This document shows, one piece after another, positions 9,453-18,881 of a stretch of 64,000 nucleotides of DNA. Source of the DNA: Bradyrhizobium sp. WBAH42 (GTDB lineage: Bacteria; Pseudomonadota; Alphaproteobacteria; Rhizobiales; Xanthobacteraceae); contig NZ_CP036533.1 of assembly GCF_024585265.1 (NCBI RefSeq), positions 8,193,001-8,257,000 of the forward strand, in the 5' to 3' direction. Each line of letters starts with the position of its first letter. The first letter of the stretch is position 1. Made by a program: the position numbers and the translations under genes. A model generated the notes under the pieces. It saw only the letters and a program-made list of their open reading frames with translations. It did no database searches and was not told the origin of the DNA.

Positions 9453-9781
9453 TCAGGCCGACGCGAACGTTGCGCTGACCTCCCCATATCTCTGTTTCAG
9501 TTGCCGCAAGCGATGGATACCGAGCGCCCTCTCAACCATCGGCTCACCGCAGCATTTCATCACGACCCTGATGGCGCGAGCCGGAATGTCCTGCCGTCGT
9601 AAAGACGCCCAAGCAAGGAACGGCCACACGATTTTAGGCAGCTCCTCGTCAGACGCAGGTCGTTGATCGCATCGCCCCCGCATCGCCTCAGCTTCGCGAG
9701 CGCGTGAGCCAGGACATCGGAACAATCAGTTTCGAGATGGGCAGTGCGCGGCGCGAACTGTAGCTTTGCTACCCAGATCAC
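9453..9781 (-). pseudogene. hypothetical protein, single frameshift
   Basis: Two overlapping minus-strand frames make one protein of about 108 aa if one frameshift near 9660 is repaired. It begins MIWVAKLQFAPRTAHLETDC, continues LAHALAKLRRCGGDAINDLR and then ASDEELPKIVWPFLAWASLR, and ends RLRQLKQRYGEVSATFASA. It has no membrane helix and no family I recognise. The break could be real or a base-calling error. Confidence 0.5.
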
Positions 9782-9937
9782 TCTACACCCCTGCCAAGCC
9801 TTACGACGTTGATTTCGGTACGCGCGACGCTATGTGACTTAATGTCGGTCATCTCAAAAGGCTTCACCCGTGCGTGATGCGATAGCCCTGCATCCGCGGC
9901 CAGGGCAAAGTGATCTTCCCCCGAAAAAGTGGACGGG

Positions 9938-10388
9938 TTAAGCGGCTTTTAGCTCCATTTCCATCGAGGCGACATATCCGATCGCGGAATGGAGGCGGGT
10001 TCGGTTGTAGAAGCCCTGGATGAAGGCGAAGATATCGCGCTGGCCTCGGCACGGGTGTTGTAGTCGCGATGATGGACCAGCTCGGTTTTCAAGGTATGGA
10101 AGAAGCCTCTCCATCGGGGCATTGTCGGAGCAATCGGCCTTGCGGCTCATTGATGCCATGATGCCGGCTCCGGTGAGGACCTTGCGATAGGCGTGTGAGG
10201 CATACTGCACGCCGCGATCGGAGTGGTGGATCAATCCAGTTTGCGGCCGTTGCTGCTGGATGGTTATAGTCAGCGCCGCGGACGCGAGTTCGACCTGCAT
10301 ATGGTCTTGCATGGCCCAGCCGACGATCTTTCGGCTGAACAGATCACATGACGGCCGCCAGATACTGCCAGCCCTCCGCGGTCGGGAG
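9938..10388 (-). pseudogene. IS3-family orfB transposase, C-terminal half
   Basis: The frame contains the integrase core DLFSRKIVGWAMQDHMQVEL, HHSDRGVQYAS and the terminal FYNRTRLHSAIGYVASMEME. Small deletions relative to the copy at 8.1-8.5 kb shift the frame near 10100. The upstream part is cut by the group II intron at about 10388. Confidence 0.8.
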
Positions 10389-10422
10389 TGGAGTAAAAAG
10401 CGCGAGCGCGCTTCTCCTCCCC

Positions 10423-10456
10423 GAACCGTACGTGCACCTTTCAGCGCATACGGCTC
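10423..10456 (-). ncRNA. group II intron domain V
   Basis: On the minus strand the 34-nt sequence starts GAGCCGTATGCG and ends GTACGGTTC with the bulge and loop (ctgaaaggtgca) in between. This is the canonical folded hairpin of bacterial group II intron domain V. A second hairpin, GAAGCGCGCTCGCGCTTTTT, follows as domain VI. The intron 3' end is therefore near 10389, abutting the IS3 orfB sequence. Confidence 0.85.
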
Positions 10457-10468
10457 TCTGTTCAAGCT

Positions 10469-11366
10469 TGGCCCATGGCCATAGCAACGTCCTCATAATG
10501 CGAGGTGACAGTGCTGCGGGCTTCTTTTCGGAAGATGTATGGATTATCCTCGGATTGCGCCACCGGAACTGCGCCTTCGGACTTGAGACAAGCCGGTGAA
10601 GTGCTTTTCCGTGCGGCCCGCCGCGTTCATTCCGACCAAACACGAACCAGGTTTTCGCCTTGCCCGGCTCCGGGGCTCGGTACCATTTCCGCATCAAAGG
10701 TTTGATGCGAGATCGGTATTTGTGCCCCCGCGAATGCGCGATTTTCCAGAATACGACGTGGTCGATGCGCCGGAATACGTGCGCGGTGAAGTCGGTGAAC
10801 TTGTAGAACGCTGCCCATCCCGCCAGTTGACGGTTCAGGCCAGCGATCATGTCGACCGTGCTGACACTATGATTTCCGGAAAAGGGCTTCAGTGAGCCTG
10901 CGAACAAACCCTTCGCCTTTTCCTTGGGGATCGTTGTGACGACGGACATGCGCCCGTGCGACCCTCGCTTGCGAATGATCTGTGCCCTAGAAAGACGAAG
11001 CCGTCATGACGTGGGTGATATGGGTTTTCTCCAAATTCAGCGTCGCGTCAATTTCAGCTTGCCTTCCAGAAGGCGCGGCATTCTTGGTGGATTTCCTCTG
11101 CTTGAGCTTTGGTCCCTTTTACGATGACGACAAAGTCGTCAGCGTATCGGCAATAAGCAACCGCCGGCTTCCATTGCCGGTTCTCTCGAAGCGCAATAGG
11201 GCGGCCCAGCTTGATGCCGAAGTTCCATGCCCAGCGGTCCTTGCGAGCCTTGTCGCTCAGGTATTTCGCCTCCAGCCACGCATCAAACTCATGGAGCATG
11301 ATGTTGGACAAGAGCGGTGACAGCACGCCACCTTGCGGAACACCCTCGCTGTCGTGGGCGCCTTCG
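10469..11366 (-). pseudogene. group II intron reverse transcriptase/maturase, fragment
   Basis: The upstream piece contains the RT active-site region (VPQGGVLSPLLSNIMLHEFD, then YCRYADDFVVIVKG with the YADD catalytic motif). After a frameshift near 11050, the downstream piece carries the maturase and HNH-like C-terminus (GHKYRSRIKPLMRKWY, WFVFGRNE). The first RT blocks are missing because the 5' side is replaced by an IS256 tail at about 11365. The intron can be neither spliced nor mobile from this copy. Confidence 0.82.
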
Positions 11367-11480
11367 CCGATGGTCAATCCTGTCTCAACTTGGCGGCGGC
11401 CCGGCTGCGGCACATTGCCGGAACGGCGTGGTCGACCAAATGCTACATGAACATGCGTCGCTCTATCAGCCACAACTCTC
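11365..11480 (+). pseudogene. IS256-family transposase, C-terminal fragment
   Basis: The plus strand reads DGQSCLNLAAARLRHIAGTA then WSTKCYMNMRR, matching the C-terminus of the IS256 element at 16250-16390 apart from a few bases. Only about 38 codons are present. Confidence 0.75.
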
Positions 11481-11940
11481 TGATGGACTTGCCGGATCGC
11501 GGCCAGGAGGCTGGCATTGGATTTGGTCCGCTCACTGACCGGGCGATCACGCCAGGCGTAATAGCCGGCCGGCGAGACCTCGAGCACGGCACAGATCAGC
11601 CGCACCGGATCGGCGTCGCGATGGTCTTCGATGAAGCGGAAGCTCATGTCCGGGTTCCGGCGAAGATCGCGATCGACTTTGTTAAGATGTCGCGCTCCAT
11701 GCGCAGCCGTTCGTTCTCCGGGCGCAGACGAGCGATCTCCGAGCCTGGTCCGCCGACATCGGCGTCGCCTGCGTGGTGGGGCGCCACGCCGCCGATGTCG
11801 GCTCCTGCCGGAGCTTGTCAACCCAGCGCCGCAGCACCGAGTCATGCAGACTGAGTTCCTTGGCAACAGACCCGACTCAAAGCCAACTCAACGGCTTGGC
11901 GCTTGTAGTCGGTAAATGACCGACGTTGACGTTCCATTCG
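11481..11940 (-). pseudogene. IS3-family orfA and orfB N-terminus
   Basis: orfA starts near 11937 (MERQRRSFTDYKRQAVELAL) and is frameshifted. It ends with the coiled region ENERLRMERDILTKSIAIFA, where orfB begins in another frame (MSFRFIEDHRDADPVRLICA, SPAGYYAWRDRPVSERTKSN). orfB is cut at about residue 60 by the IS256 fragment. Confidence 0.8.
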
Positions 11941-11996
11941 ACACCTCCGGGCTCGATGAGCCTACTACAGGTGCCCACTCATTCGGAGAAGGTTCA

Positions 11997-12149
11997 ACGG
12001 GCTCGCCCATGTTTTTTCTATGGCCGCGATTCTTGTGACCCTGTCGGCGGCCCTTGAGTGGACTTCACCGAGTTGTCGCCAGGTCCGTGCATTGACGTGC
12101 CGAGCGGGCCGTTGAAGTAAACCTGTAACAGAGGGACAACACATGTCGT
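11997..12149. other. spacer, nothing recognised
   Basis: Short non-coding stretch between the IS3 left end and the prophage tail pseudogene. No promoter or repeat stands out. Confidence 0.4.
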
Positions 12150-12741
12150 GTGCTCAAAGTTGATCTGGACGGAAGTACGCTAGAACAATGGGCGACTGTG
12201 TTGTCCACGTGCGGCCTTAAGAACGCTATCCGTCGCGCCGTCGATAAGTCAGCAACAGCCGCGCGTAAGGTCGCGCTCGATATCATCGGGAAAGACATCG
12301 GTGTCCCGGTTGCGAGACCCAGGCCGGGCGTGACCAAGCTCATGCGCACGACGCAGGGCGACTTGTAGCGTCGTTCACGGCCTCGACGGTTCGCGTGGGC
12401 ATTCTCACCACTAGCGGCGCGAAAGTGGGCGCCGGCGGACCTACCGCGAGCACGCATCGATTGACTGGCGACGGCTCTGCTTCGTTGCAGATCAAGAATG
12501 CATTCCTTGTTCGCACTGCGCAAGGCGGCACACCTACGTCGCATATAGAAAGAATCACTCGCGACTCCCGATCAAGGCCCTGTACGCGGAGCATCCGGGC
12601 TCAGCGATGGGGCAAGATGGCGCCGCAGCGCGTGAGGGGTGAGAGAAAGAGGCGAACGCCCAGCTCGCTGCGCGCATGCCGCAGGAGATCCAGAAACAGC
12701 TATTGGCTGACGGGCTGCCTTACACGGCGCCTGCCCACTAA
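12150..12741 (+). pseudogene. prophage minor tail protein Z-like, frameshifted
   Basis: The first frame reads MLKVDLDGSTLEQWATVLST and AIRRAVDKSATAARKVALDI, then TTQGDL, as in phage minor tail protein Z. A frameshift near 12368 leads into STHRLTGDGSASLQIKNAFL. Further shifts lead to the normal end MPQEIQKQLLADGLPYTAPA. About 195 codons of similarity remain in at least three frames. It is a relic of a prophage that has otherwise gone. Confidence 0.65.
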
Positions 12742-13564
12742 ATGAATGACGAACAATGACCGACAAACAGGCGTGGGGCGACCGGCAAGCCGTCGCTTCC
12801 TGGCACGACAAGCGTGCGACATCTGCGCACCACAAGCGGGGCCTTCTCTGTATCGCGCAGGCACGCATCACCGCGTCCGTTGCAGGACGCGAAAAGTGCG
12901 GTAATCGTCTCGATAGAGTTCGCGAGCCGTTCGGTCGCGTCGCGGTGTGCTCAGCGGCCTTGGCGTTTCGCAGCCCAAGGATGAGCAGCGGTCCAGCGGC
13001 GCCCGCGAGCGCATCGGCTGCGTCGGCTAGCGATCGGGTCGTGAACAATGGTTGATTGCGCAAAGCGTCCTCCAAGGCCGGCGCCTTGTCGTCGGTGATC
13101 ATGCTGGCAGGTCTTTCGTGTGTAGACGGGGTTGACAGGCTCGGCCAGCCACCGAAAAAGGACGCCCACCCCCCGCGGAATGCGGCCCGATCTACTGGCG
13201 ATGCGACGTTGAGAATCGCGCACCGGCCGGAACCCGTCCCTAAGCCACTGATCTGATAAAGCTTTAAGCCACAGCGCACGAGACGCGGAGCACTTCTAGC
13301 CCCGCCTTTGACCGACGGCTTGAGTAACGGGTGTTCGCCCTACGAAACACTCGCTCGCAGTCCCGTTCGCCAAAATGTCTCGTTGGAGAACAACGGGCTC
13401 TGTCAGCCCCTCAACCCACGGTGCTCTGTCTGCCCAGGTTTTCCGAGAGAACCGGGCGGGGACCACTAACGTGAGGCTCCCCCCCACCAGCCCCGGTAGG
13501 TACTACTGCAAGCTTTTAGCAGTACCCTGCCGGGCATCGGGGACACCCACGCAGGAGGTAGGCC
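12742..13564. other. no supported gene; strong hairpin near 13492-13534
   Basis: Frames on both strands lack convincing starts and known motifs. One minus-strand frame (MITDDKAPALEDALRNQPLF) has protein-like composition but no family I know. A long hairpin lies at 13492-13534 (CCCGGTAGGTACTACTGC paired with GCAGTACC and CTGCCGGG), about 30 bp before the DUF1508 gene. It could be a leader structure or a terminator. Confidence 0.4.
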
Positions 13565-13735
13565 GTGTACTTTCAAATTTACCGCGACACGCGCGATGAG
13601 TGGCGTTGGACGCTACTCGCTGGAAATATGCGCAAGATCGCTGAGTCTGGCGAGGGCTATCACAACAGAGCCGATTGCCTTGCGGTCATCGAACTCGTGA
13701 AAAGCACCGACCGCGACACTCCGGTGCGGGGGTAA
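13565..13735 (+). CDS. DUF1508 (YegP-like) small protein, 56 aa
   Basis: A short frame starts at GTG 13565, with AGGAGG at 13553-13558 as a well-placed ribosome binding site. It ends at TAA 13733-13735. The product has a FQIYRDTRDEWRWTLLAGN strand, then GEGYHNRADCLAVIELVKS, the pattern of a single DUF1508/YegP repeat (beta strands plus one helix). The family has no firmly known role. The strong binding site and complete domain argue that it is intact and expressed. Confidence 0.72.
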   Translation: MYFQIYRDTRDEWRWTLLAGNMRKIAESGEGYHNRADCLAVIELVKSTDRDTPVRG

Positions 13736-14552
13736 CCCCACCCTCATTCGATCAGACTTTCAGGTCGGACAGGCGATAAGATAATTTTCCTCCTCATCCG
13801 CCATCCTATCCGCCCCAGAGTAGAACGCTTGTGGCGGGACGTTCAAGGGTTTGGGCATGACCCGGACAAAAGTCCCGGCCCGTCTGGGCTTGCCTTTTTC
13901 ATCTCTTTTCAACTGGGGTAACGCGGACGTTTCGGAATTTCCACCCGGACGTGACCCGGACAAATGACCCTCCATTCTCTCCAGATGGCACTCCGGAGCA
14001 CATTATCCCCCTCCCGCCTGAAGGCTCCACGCCTGAACGCCCGAACGACTGAAAGCCTCGACGCCCGACAAGGTCAGATCGCCGCCGCGCCAAGCGCGGC
14101 TCCAAATGTACCGGCGTGGAGGCTTTCAGTCGTTCTGGCGAGCCGCCAAAGCAAAAGGGCGGCCTGTTTGGACCGCCCTACAGCCTCACCGTCTCGCAAT
14201 GCGTCTCAGCCCGATACGTCTCTCGCCATACGAAGCGCAGGATGCTTTGCCGCCCCGACCAAGCTGTTTGCGCCGCGCCTCTAGGCCGCGCAGATTCCTT
14301 CATTTTAGCTCCGAGGCTGGGGCGAAGTGGTCTAGTGCCCTCCGAGAGCGCTTCGCGCAGATCGCCAGAGAGAAATGTGGGGACCGCCTTCGCATCGCGC
14401 GCGCCTGCAACCGTCCTACCGATGTGCTCGACAATGTAATCTCCCAACGTGTCGCAGGCCGCCATGACATGACGGGATCATTGGCCGCGTCTGAAAATAC
14501 ATCACCGAACGCCTCACCGACTCAAGAGGGCTCGCCTGGCACACAGATCAAC
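13736..14552. other. no supported gene
   Basis: A 95-codon minus-strand frame (MAACDTLGDYIVEHIGRTVA, 14465-14178) has plausible composition but no recognisable family or ribosome binding site. Phrases containing CCGGACAAA recur near 13862 and 13958. Probably prophage or plasmid debris. Confidence 0.4.
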
Positions 14553-14839
14553 TCATGTCGCCATGTTACCCCATTTATTCAACCCTAGCTCGCCTACCTC
14601 TAACTCGAACAGATGCGCACTTAGCGCCATGCGCATCTTGTTCGAGAGGATCGCGATATGGTTCGGTTTGATTTCGATGCCCAGCTTTTTCTTCTGCGCC
14701 GTGTCGAACGTCATCAGCTCCAACTCAAAATCAACCTCGGCAAACAGCGCGTAGCTTCCGCGTGACCCGGCAGCGGCGCTTTGTCCGTGTGGTGCACAAT
14801 GGCAGTGATCACGCCCTCGGCTTCCGCGAGTTTGCGGAG
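14553..14839 (-). pseudogene. RepA/RecA-like AAA ATPase (AAA_25-type), C-terminal fragment
   Basis: The minus strand reads LRKLAEAEGVITAIVHHTDK, a typical Walker B-proximal segment ending VHHTxK. After a one-base shift near 14765 it continues GSRGSYALFAEVDFELELM, matching the conserved RGSxALxAxVDxxLEL motif. It then ends LGIEIKPNHIAILSNKMRMA and a stop. Such ATPases are replicative helicases or primase partners of phages and plasmids. The N-terminal half is missing. Confidence 0.55.
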
Positions 14840-14865
14840 TTCACATGCTGACAACAATCACGTGT

Positions 14866-15132
14866 TCGCCTAACCAAGGTACTCGAAGACGATGATCTCA
14901 CGTTCTTCGACCTCTGGATGAACCGCCCTAGGATTACGTCGGCGCGTGCATGCGCCAGGCGCTGATCAAGAAGATGCGCGATATGCATCCTTACGTTGTC
15001 GAGATGGAGAAGATCGCAGCCAAGCGCGGCATCACCATCAGGGCCCCCCGTGTGCGAAGATCGGGCCCTTCACTGTGCACGCTCCAAACCGCGAGTGACA
15101 CATCAAGCGGATTACCGATCTCGGCGATAAAG
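14866..15132. other. decayed coding relic, family not certain
   Basis: Plus-strand pieces such as MRQALIKKMRDMHPYVVEME, then in another frame IGPFTVHAPNRERHIKRITD, look like a broken protein. They resemble the C-terminal side of ComEC/MBL-fold hydrolases only loosely, so I assign no function. Confidence 0.25.
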
Positions 15133-16427
15133 TACAGATTCTTTCGCACTTTCAGGATTGACGGCTTCTTCTAGAATGAAGGAGCTTTGAATGAACGATG
15201 GGAATGCCATGGGTCAGGTGATCCAGATTGATGAGGCCCGGATTCGGGATCACCTCGGCGAGATGGTCCGCGGGACGGTGGAAGAGACACTGAACGCGAT
15301 GCTGGAGGCCGAAGCAGACCAGCTGTGCGGTGCTGGGCGTTATGAGCGCAGCCCGGGCCGGCAGGACACGCGGGCCGGCAGCTACGAGCGAACGCTGCAG
15401 ACCAAGGCCGGCGACGTCAATCTGAAGGTCCCGAAGCTACGGCGGCAAACCTTCGAGACGGCGATTATCGAGCGCTACTGGAGGCGGGAGAGCTCGGTTG
15501 AGGAGGCGCTGATCGAGATGTATCTGGCCGGGATTTCGGTTCGGTGGGTCGAAGACATCACCGAGGCGCTGTGGGCACCCGAGTCAGCCTGAGCACAGTG
15601 TCGAACCTGAACAAGAAGATCTATGCCAAGGTCGAGGCGTGGCGGAATCGCAGGATCGAAGGCGAGCATCCGTATCTCTACCTCGGTGGCATCGTGATGA
15701 AGCGCAGCTGAGCTGGTGAGGTTCGCAACGTGTCGCTGCTGGTGACCTCGGCGATCAATGCCGAGGGGTTCCGGGAGATCCTCGGCATCTGTGAAGGCGC
15801 CAAGGAGGACAAATCCGGCTGGTCATCGTTTCTGCGGCATCTCGTCGATCGCGGTCTCAAGGGCGTGCAGCTGGTGGTTTGCAATGCGTGCCGAGGTCTT
15901 GTCGAAAGCGTTGCGGATTATCTGCCGGAGCCGCGCTATCAACGCTGCATAATGCATTTTTATCGCAATGTCTTCAGCCACGTGCCGTCGACCCGTATCC
16001 GAGAGGTGAGCCACATGCTCAAGGCCATTCATGCCCAGGAGAGCCGCGCCGCGGCCGACGAGAAAGCCAGGACCGTCATCGCGGATCTGCGGGCCAGCCG
16101 TATGGCCAGCTGCTGATCTCGTCGAGCAGGCGGTTCACGAGACGCTCACCTACTGCGCCTTTCCGGACATTCATTGGCGGAAGAGTCGAACGAACAATCC
16201 GCTCGAGCGCATCATGAAGGAGATCCGGCGACGAACCCATGTCGTCGGCGCCTTCCCCGATGGTCAATCCTGTCTCAACTTGGCGGCGGCCCGGCTGCCG
16301 CACATTGCCGGAACGGCGTGGTCGACCAAATGCTACATGAACATGCGACCGCTCTATCAGCCACAACTCTCTGAAACCGGAGCCGTCGCCTGATCAAAAG
16401 TGCGAAAAATTCTGGACAGTACCATCA
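15133..16427 (+). mobile_element. IS256-family element, degenerate
   Basis: The right end, read inward, is GGTACTGTCCAGAATTTTTC and the left end near 15133 is a worn copy of it (gtacagattctttcgcac). A second copy of the right end lies at 38186. The element carries one transposase frame, now broken, and is slightly shorter than a typical 1.3-kb IS256 relative. Confidence 0.75.
15191..16393 (+). pseudogene. IS256-family transposase, frameshifted with an internal deletion
   Basis: It starts MNDGNAMGQVIQIDEARIRD with GGAGC as ribosome binding site. Successive frames give LKVPKLRRQTFETAIIERYW, the DDE region VSLLVTSAINAEGFREILG, CIMHFYRNVFSHVP and the end NNPLERIMKEIRRRTHVVGA. Frameshifts near 15590 and 15715 and a deletion near 16110 inactivate it. 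Confidence 0.85.
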
Positions 16428-16976
16428 CGACAAGACCCCGCAGTCGTATGCAAGCGAGTCTAAGGGACTTCTCGGCTCTTTCTTCAAAGGCTGCGGCCGA
16501 CGTCACGGAAAAGTGCTGCAGCGGCCTGGATGGCGAAACTTTGGACGAGAACCCGCCGGCTTACCTAGAGCTGGCCCCGTTGGTTTGGACAGCGCCCGTT
16601 GAATTTAAGTGGATTCCTGCCGGGTTATGATGAACGCGGGGCTTTACGATATTGTTGTTGCGTCGGGCGTAGCCCGACCAGAGCGACGACAATATCGTCG
16701 GCGACAGTCATGCCGCCATCACCATAGCTTGCGTGCCGAAGTAAACCTCGTCGGGCGTGCGCCTTCAGTGGCTGCGGCGCGATCACTTGTCAATTGGAAA
16801 TGGCCGGCCAGAATGTCCGCTTCGCTGACCGGTCATTAGAGAGGAAGCGGTAGGCTGCCTTGGTATTCGCCTAATCGTGGCAGGCGAGCGGAATGCCTTG
16901 TCCCATGGCGCTTCCAATCTGCGTGAGCAGTTTACGGAATCTGTCGCCGAGCCGCGCGTCCCTAAGCTCGCATCCA
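16428..16976. other. no supported gene
   Basis: One plus-strand frame (SRMQASLRDFSALSSKAAAD) is open to 16630 but unrecognised. The only structured element is the hairpin at 16648-16696. Confidence 0.4.
16648..16696. repeat. 49-bp interrupted inverted repeat
   Basis: The arms GATATTGTTGTTGCG and CGACGACAATATC flank an inner perfect stem GTCGGGC-gta-GCCCGAC, with a small internal bulge. There is no T-run, so a classical terminator is unlikely. It could be a REP-like element, a protein-binding site or a hotspot for IS insertion. Confidence 0.5.
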
Positions 16977-17222
16977 CTAGGTGTTTAGTCCCGGCATTTG
17001 CTGGAGCGGGTTGAGTTTGAATCGTTCTGGCTGGGAAGTCCAGCATTTGCAAATGTATTCGTAGGGTGTGAGGCCATTCAGGGTCTTCAGCCGCCGAGCA
17101 TAGTTGTAGGCATTGATGAAGTCGGCAAGGTGAGCTTCGAGCTGATCGTGTCGATCGTAGTAATAGCGTTGGACGGTCGCTTCCTTGATCGTGCGGTTCA
17201 TTCGTTCGACCTGGCCATTGGT
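16977..17222 (-). pseudogene. IS481-family transposase, C-terminal fragment
   Basis: The minus strand encodes GQVERMNRTIKEATVQRYYY, then DFINAYNYARRLKTLNGLTP and YEYICKCWTSQPERFKLNPL, the usual IS481 C-terminus. It is joined at 17222/17223 to the left end of an unrelated IS3 element. Confidence 0.8.
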
Positions 17223-17348
17223 CCGACCTCGTGCTCCTTCAAGATCCCGATAATCTGCTCTTCCGTAAAGCGGCTACGCTTCATGCTCTGGTCCTCGTCG
17301 TGGGCCAGAACGAACTTCAAACTGGATTAAGCCCCGGGGGCAAGGTCA
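17223..17348 (-). mobile_element. IS3-family left end, 126 bp
   Basis: Reading from 17348 leftward, TGACCTTGCCCCCGGGGC and the orfA start MKRSRFTEEQIIGILKEHE are identical base for base to 7333-7458. Both copies stop at the same position, which suggests an assembly-graph overlap rather than two independent deletions. Confidence 0.75.
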
Positions 17349-17398
17349 TCGGCCATAGCCCACTCCAGTCGGCCCTCCGGGCGACGCGGGCTTGACCA

Positions 17399-17587
17399 CT
17401 AGATAGTTGCTTCCGATTCCCGCAACTTTTGCGTCACGTCGATTACGTTCGACAGATCCCAGCACGAGCCTCCACGCCTTAATGCTGTCCACGTAATTGC
17501 CCTGTGCTCAACAGCTTCGTACGGGATGATCGCTCCGCGCAAAACTCGAAACTTGCCATCGAGCAAGATGGACGTTCCCAGCTTCAC
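17399..17587 (-). CDS. short unrecognised frame downstream of ridA
   Basis: A 62-codon frame reads MKLGTSILLDGKFRVLRGAI then IPYEAVEHRAITWTALRRGG. It follows ridA by 60 bp on the same strand and may be the start of another operon gene cut off by the IS ends at 17.3 kb. No family recognised. Confidence 0.3.
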   Translation of the reverse strand: MKLGTSILLDGKFRVLRGAIIPYEAVEHRAITWTALRRGGSCWDLSNVIDVTQKLRESEATI

Positions 17588-17647
17588 CCTAGACTGACAA
17601 TTTGTGATGCAGTCGTGATCGTAGACTGTTCAGGCTTTCTCAAAATA

Positions 17648-18004
17648 CTAGTTAACTGCGGCCTGAAGGGCGATCTCGACCAGGATGTCCTCGGCTGCGA
17701 GATTAGCTTCGACCGTGGCACGCGCTGGCAACGCGTTCGAAGGAATCCACCCTTCCCACACACTATTCAGTGCGCCAAAGTCCTTCACGACATTCTTCAA
17801 CCAGATCTGCGCAAACAGGATACGAGACTTGTCGCTGCCGGCCTTTGCCAACAGATTGTCGATCCTGTTCAGCACTTCAGTCGTTTGGCCGACTACGTCC
17901 TTCTTGCGGTCGACGGCGGTCTGCCCGGTGATGAAGGCAATTCCGTTGTAAACGAGGACGTGAGAGAGACGTTTGCCATTGGCGTCGTAGCGTTGAATAT
18001 TCAA
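17648..18004 (-). CDS. RidA/YjgF-family enamine/imine deaminase
   Basis: This complete 118-aa protein starts MNIQRYDANGKRLSHVLVYN. It has the RidA core: GIAFITGQTAVDRKKDVVGQ, then TEVLNRIDNLLAKAGSDKSR, and near the end SNALPARATVEANLAAEDIL, where the arginine is the ligand-binding residue of the family. RidA proteins hydrolyse reactive enamine/imine intermediates such as 2-aminoacrylate made by amino-acid metabolism. The gene is the last clear member of a minus-strand cluster containing an FAD-dependent oxidase. That oxidase would make imines, so a detoxifying role is likely. Confidence 0.85.
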   Translation of the reverse strand: MNIQRYDANGKRLSHVLVYNGIAFITGQTAVDRKKDVVGQTTEVLNRIDNLLAKAGSDKSRILFAQIWLKNVVKDFGALNSVWEGWIPSNALPARATVEANLAAEDILVEIALQAAVN

Positions 18005-18025
18005 GGTTTACACTCTTTGTGTTGT

Positions 18026-18838
18026 TTAACAATACTGGTCAGTGAGCGGATGTAACGATCGCGCAGCGTTCGAAATCGCCCGAGCAGTATTGACGACTTG
18101 CGGCGCCAGTTGCTCAATCACGGAATCGAGGGTCCAGCGACTGAATGGAACGGCGACATTGACCGCGGCTAGCGGATCGCCCTGAGCGTTAACGATCGGG
18201 GCCGCCACGGCGATATCTCCGATGTAGTATTGCTCGTTCGAGGTTGCGTAGCCCGCTGCACGCGCTTCCTGGATGACGGCGCGGAGAGCTTGTGGATCGA
18301 TTTCTGTTTTATGTGTGAACGCTTGTAATTTCGATTGCGCAAGGATTGCATCGCTGGCTGGAGGGGACAGCGCGGCAAGAAACGCCCGTCCTGCCGAGGA
18401 GCAATACATCGGCAGACGTTGGCCTAGCGCGATCGGCACCGAGATTTGCTTATGTCCGGCAAATCGAGACACATAGATCATGTCCGTTTCGCACGGCTCC
18501 AAGAGATTGCAACTCTCTCCGGTCGTCCCATTGAGCTCATGGAGATAAGGGTTAGCTCGCTCGACCAATTCACTGGTCTGGAGATACCCCGTACCGATTT
18601 CGAGTGATTTGGGTGTCAATCGATACCGACGAGTTTGGGGATCTTTGGCGAAATAGCCTAGTGTTTCGAGCGTGAACGCCAGACGTTGCACCGTGCTCTT
18701 GTTCATGCCGGTAATTTCGGCCATGTCGACAAGGCTCAGGCTGGAATACTCGCCACGAAAGGATGAAAGAAGCATCAATCCCTTCGCGAACGAAGTAATA
18801 AACAATGGCGATTCTTTCTCGTTGGTCGCTGTAGTCAT
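18026..18838 (-). CDS. IclR-family transcriptional regulator
   Basis: The 270-aa protein has an N-terminal winged helix-turn-helix (residues about 10-75: LSLVDMAEITGMNKSTVQRL, LETLGYFAKDPQTRRYRLT). It is followed by the IclR effector domain (residues 90-260) with MIYVSRFAGHKQISVPIALG, the conserved PMYCSSAGRAFLAALSP and IAVAAPIVNAQGDPLAAVNV. IclR proteins usually respond to a small aromatic or organic acid. It lies between the ABC ATPase gene and ridA on the same strand, 44 bp after the ATPase start side of the cluster, so it most likely controls this uptake and oxidation operon. The effector is unknown. Confidence 0.9.
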   Translation of the reverse strand: MTTATNEKESPLFITSFAKGLMLLSSFRGEYSSLSLVDMAEITGMNKSTVQRLAFTLETLGYFAKDPQTRRYRLTPKSLEIGTGYLQTSELVERANPYLHELNGTTGESCNLLEPCETDMIYVSRFAGHKQISVPIALGQRLPMYCSSAGRAFLAALSPPASDAILAQSKLQAFTHKTEIDPQALRAVIQEARAAGYATSNEQYYIGDIAVAAPIVNAQGDPLAAVNVAVPFSRWTLDSVIEQLAPQVVNTARAISNAARSLHPLTDQYC

Positions 18839-18881
18839 TGCTCGGTTCCGATTGAACTCACGTCACTTTCCGCCGTCACTA

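Larger units (their letters stand above)
9911..11996 (-). mobile_element. IS3-family element interrupted by a group II intron and an IS256 fragment
   Basis: The right end TGATCTTCCCCCGAAAAAGT at 9911 and the left end TGAACCTTCTCCGAATGAGT, read from 11996, form imperfect inverted repeats. Reading the minus strand: orfA (11937-11650), the orfB start (11650-11480), an IS256 tail (about 11365-11480), a truncated group II intron (about 10389-11366), then the rest of orfB (10388-9938). This is a nested set of at least three elements. Confidence 0.7.

Noticed and set aside
14866..15132. ComEC/MBL-fold protein fragment
   Set aside because: Only a short phrase (IGPFTVHAPNRERHIKRITD) suggests it. The frames are broken and the match is too weak to name.
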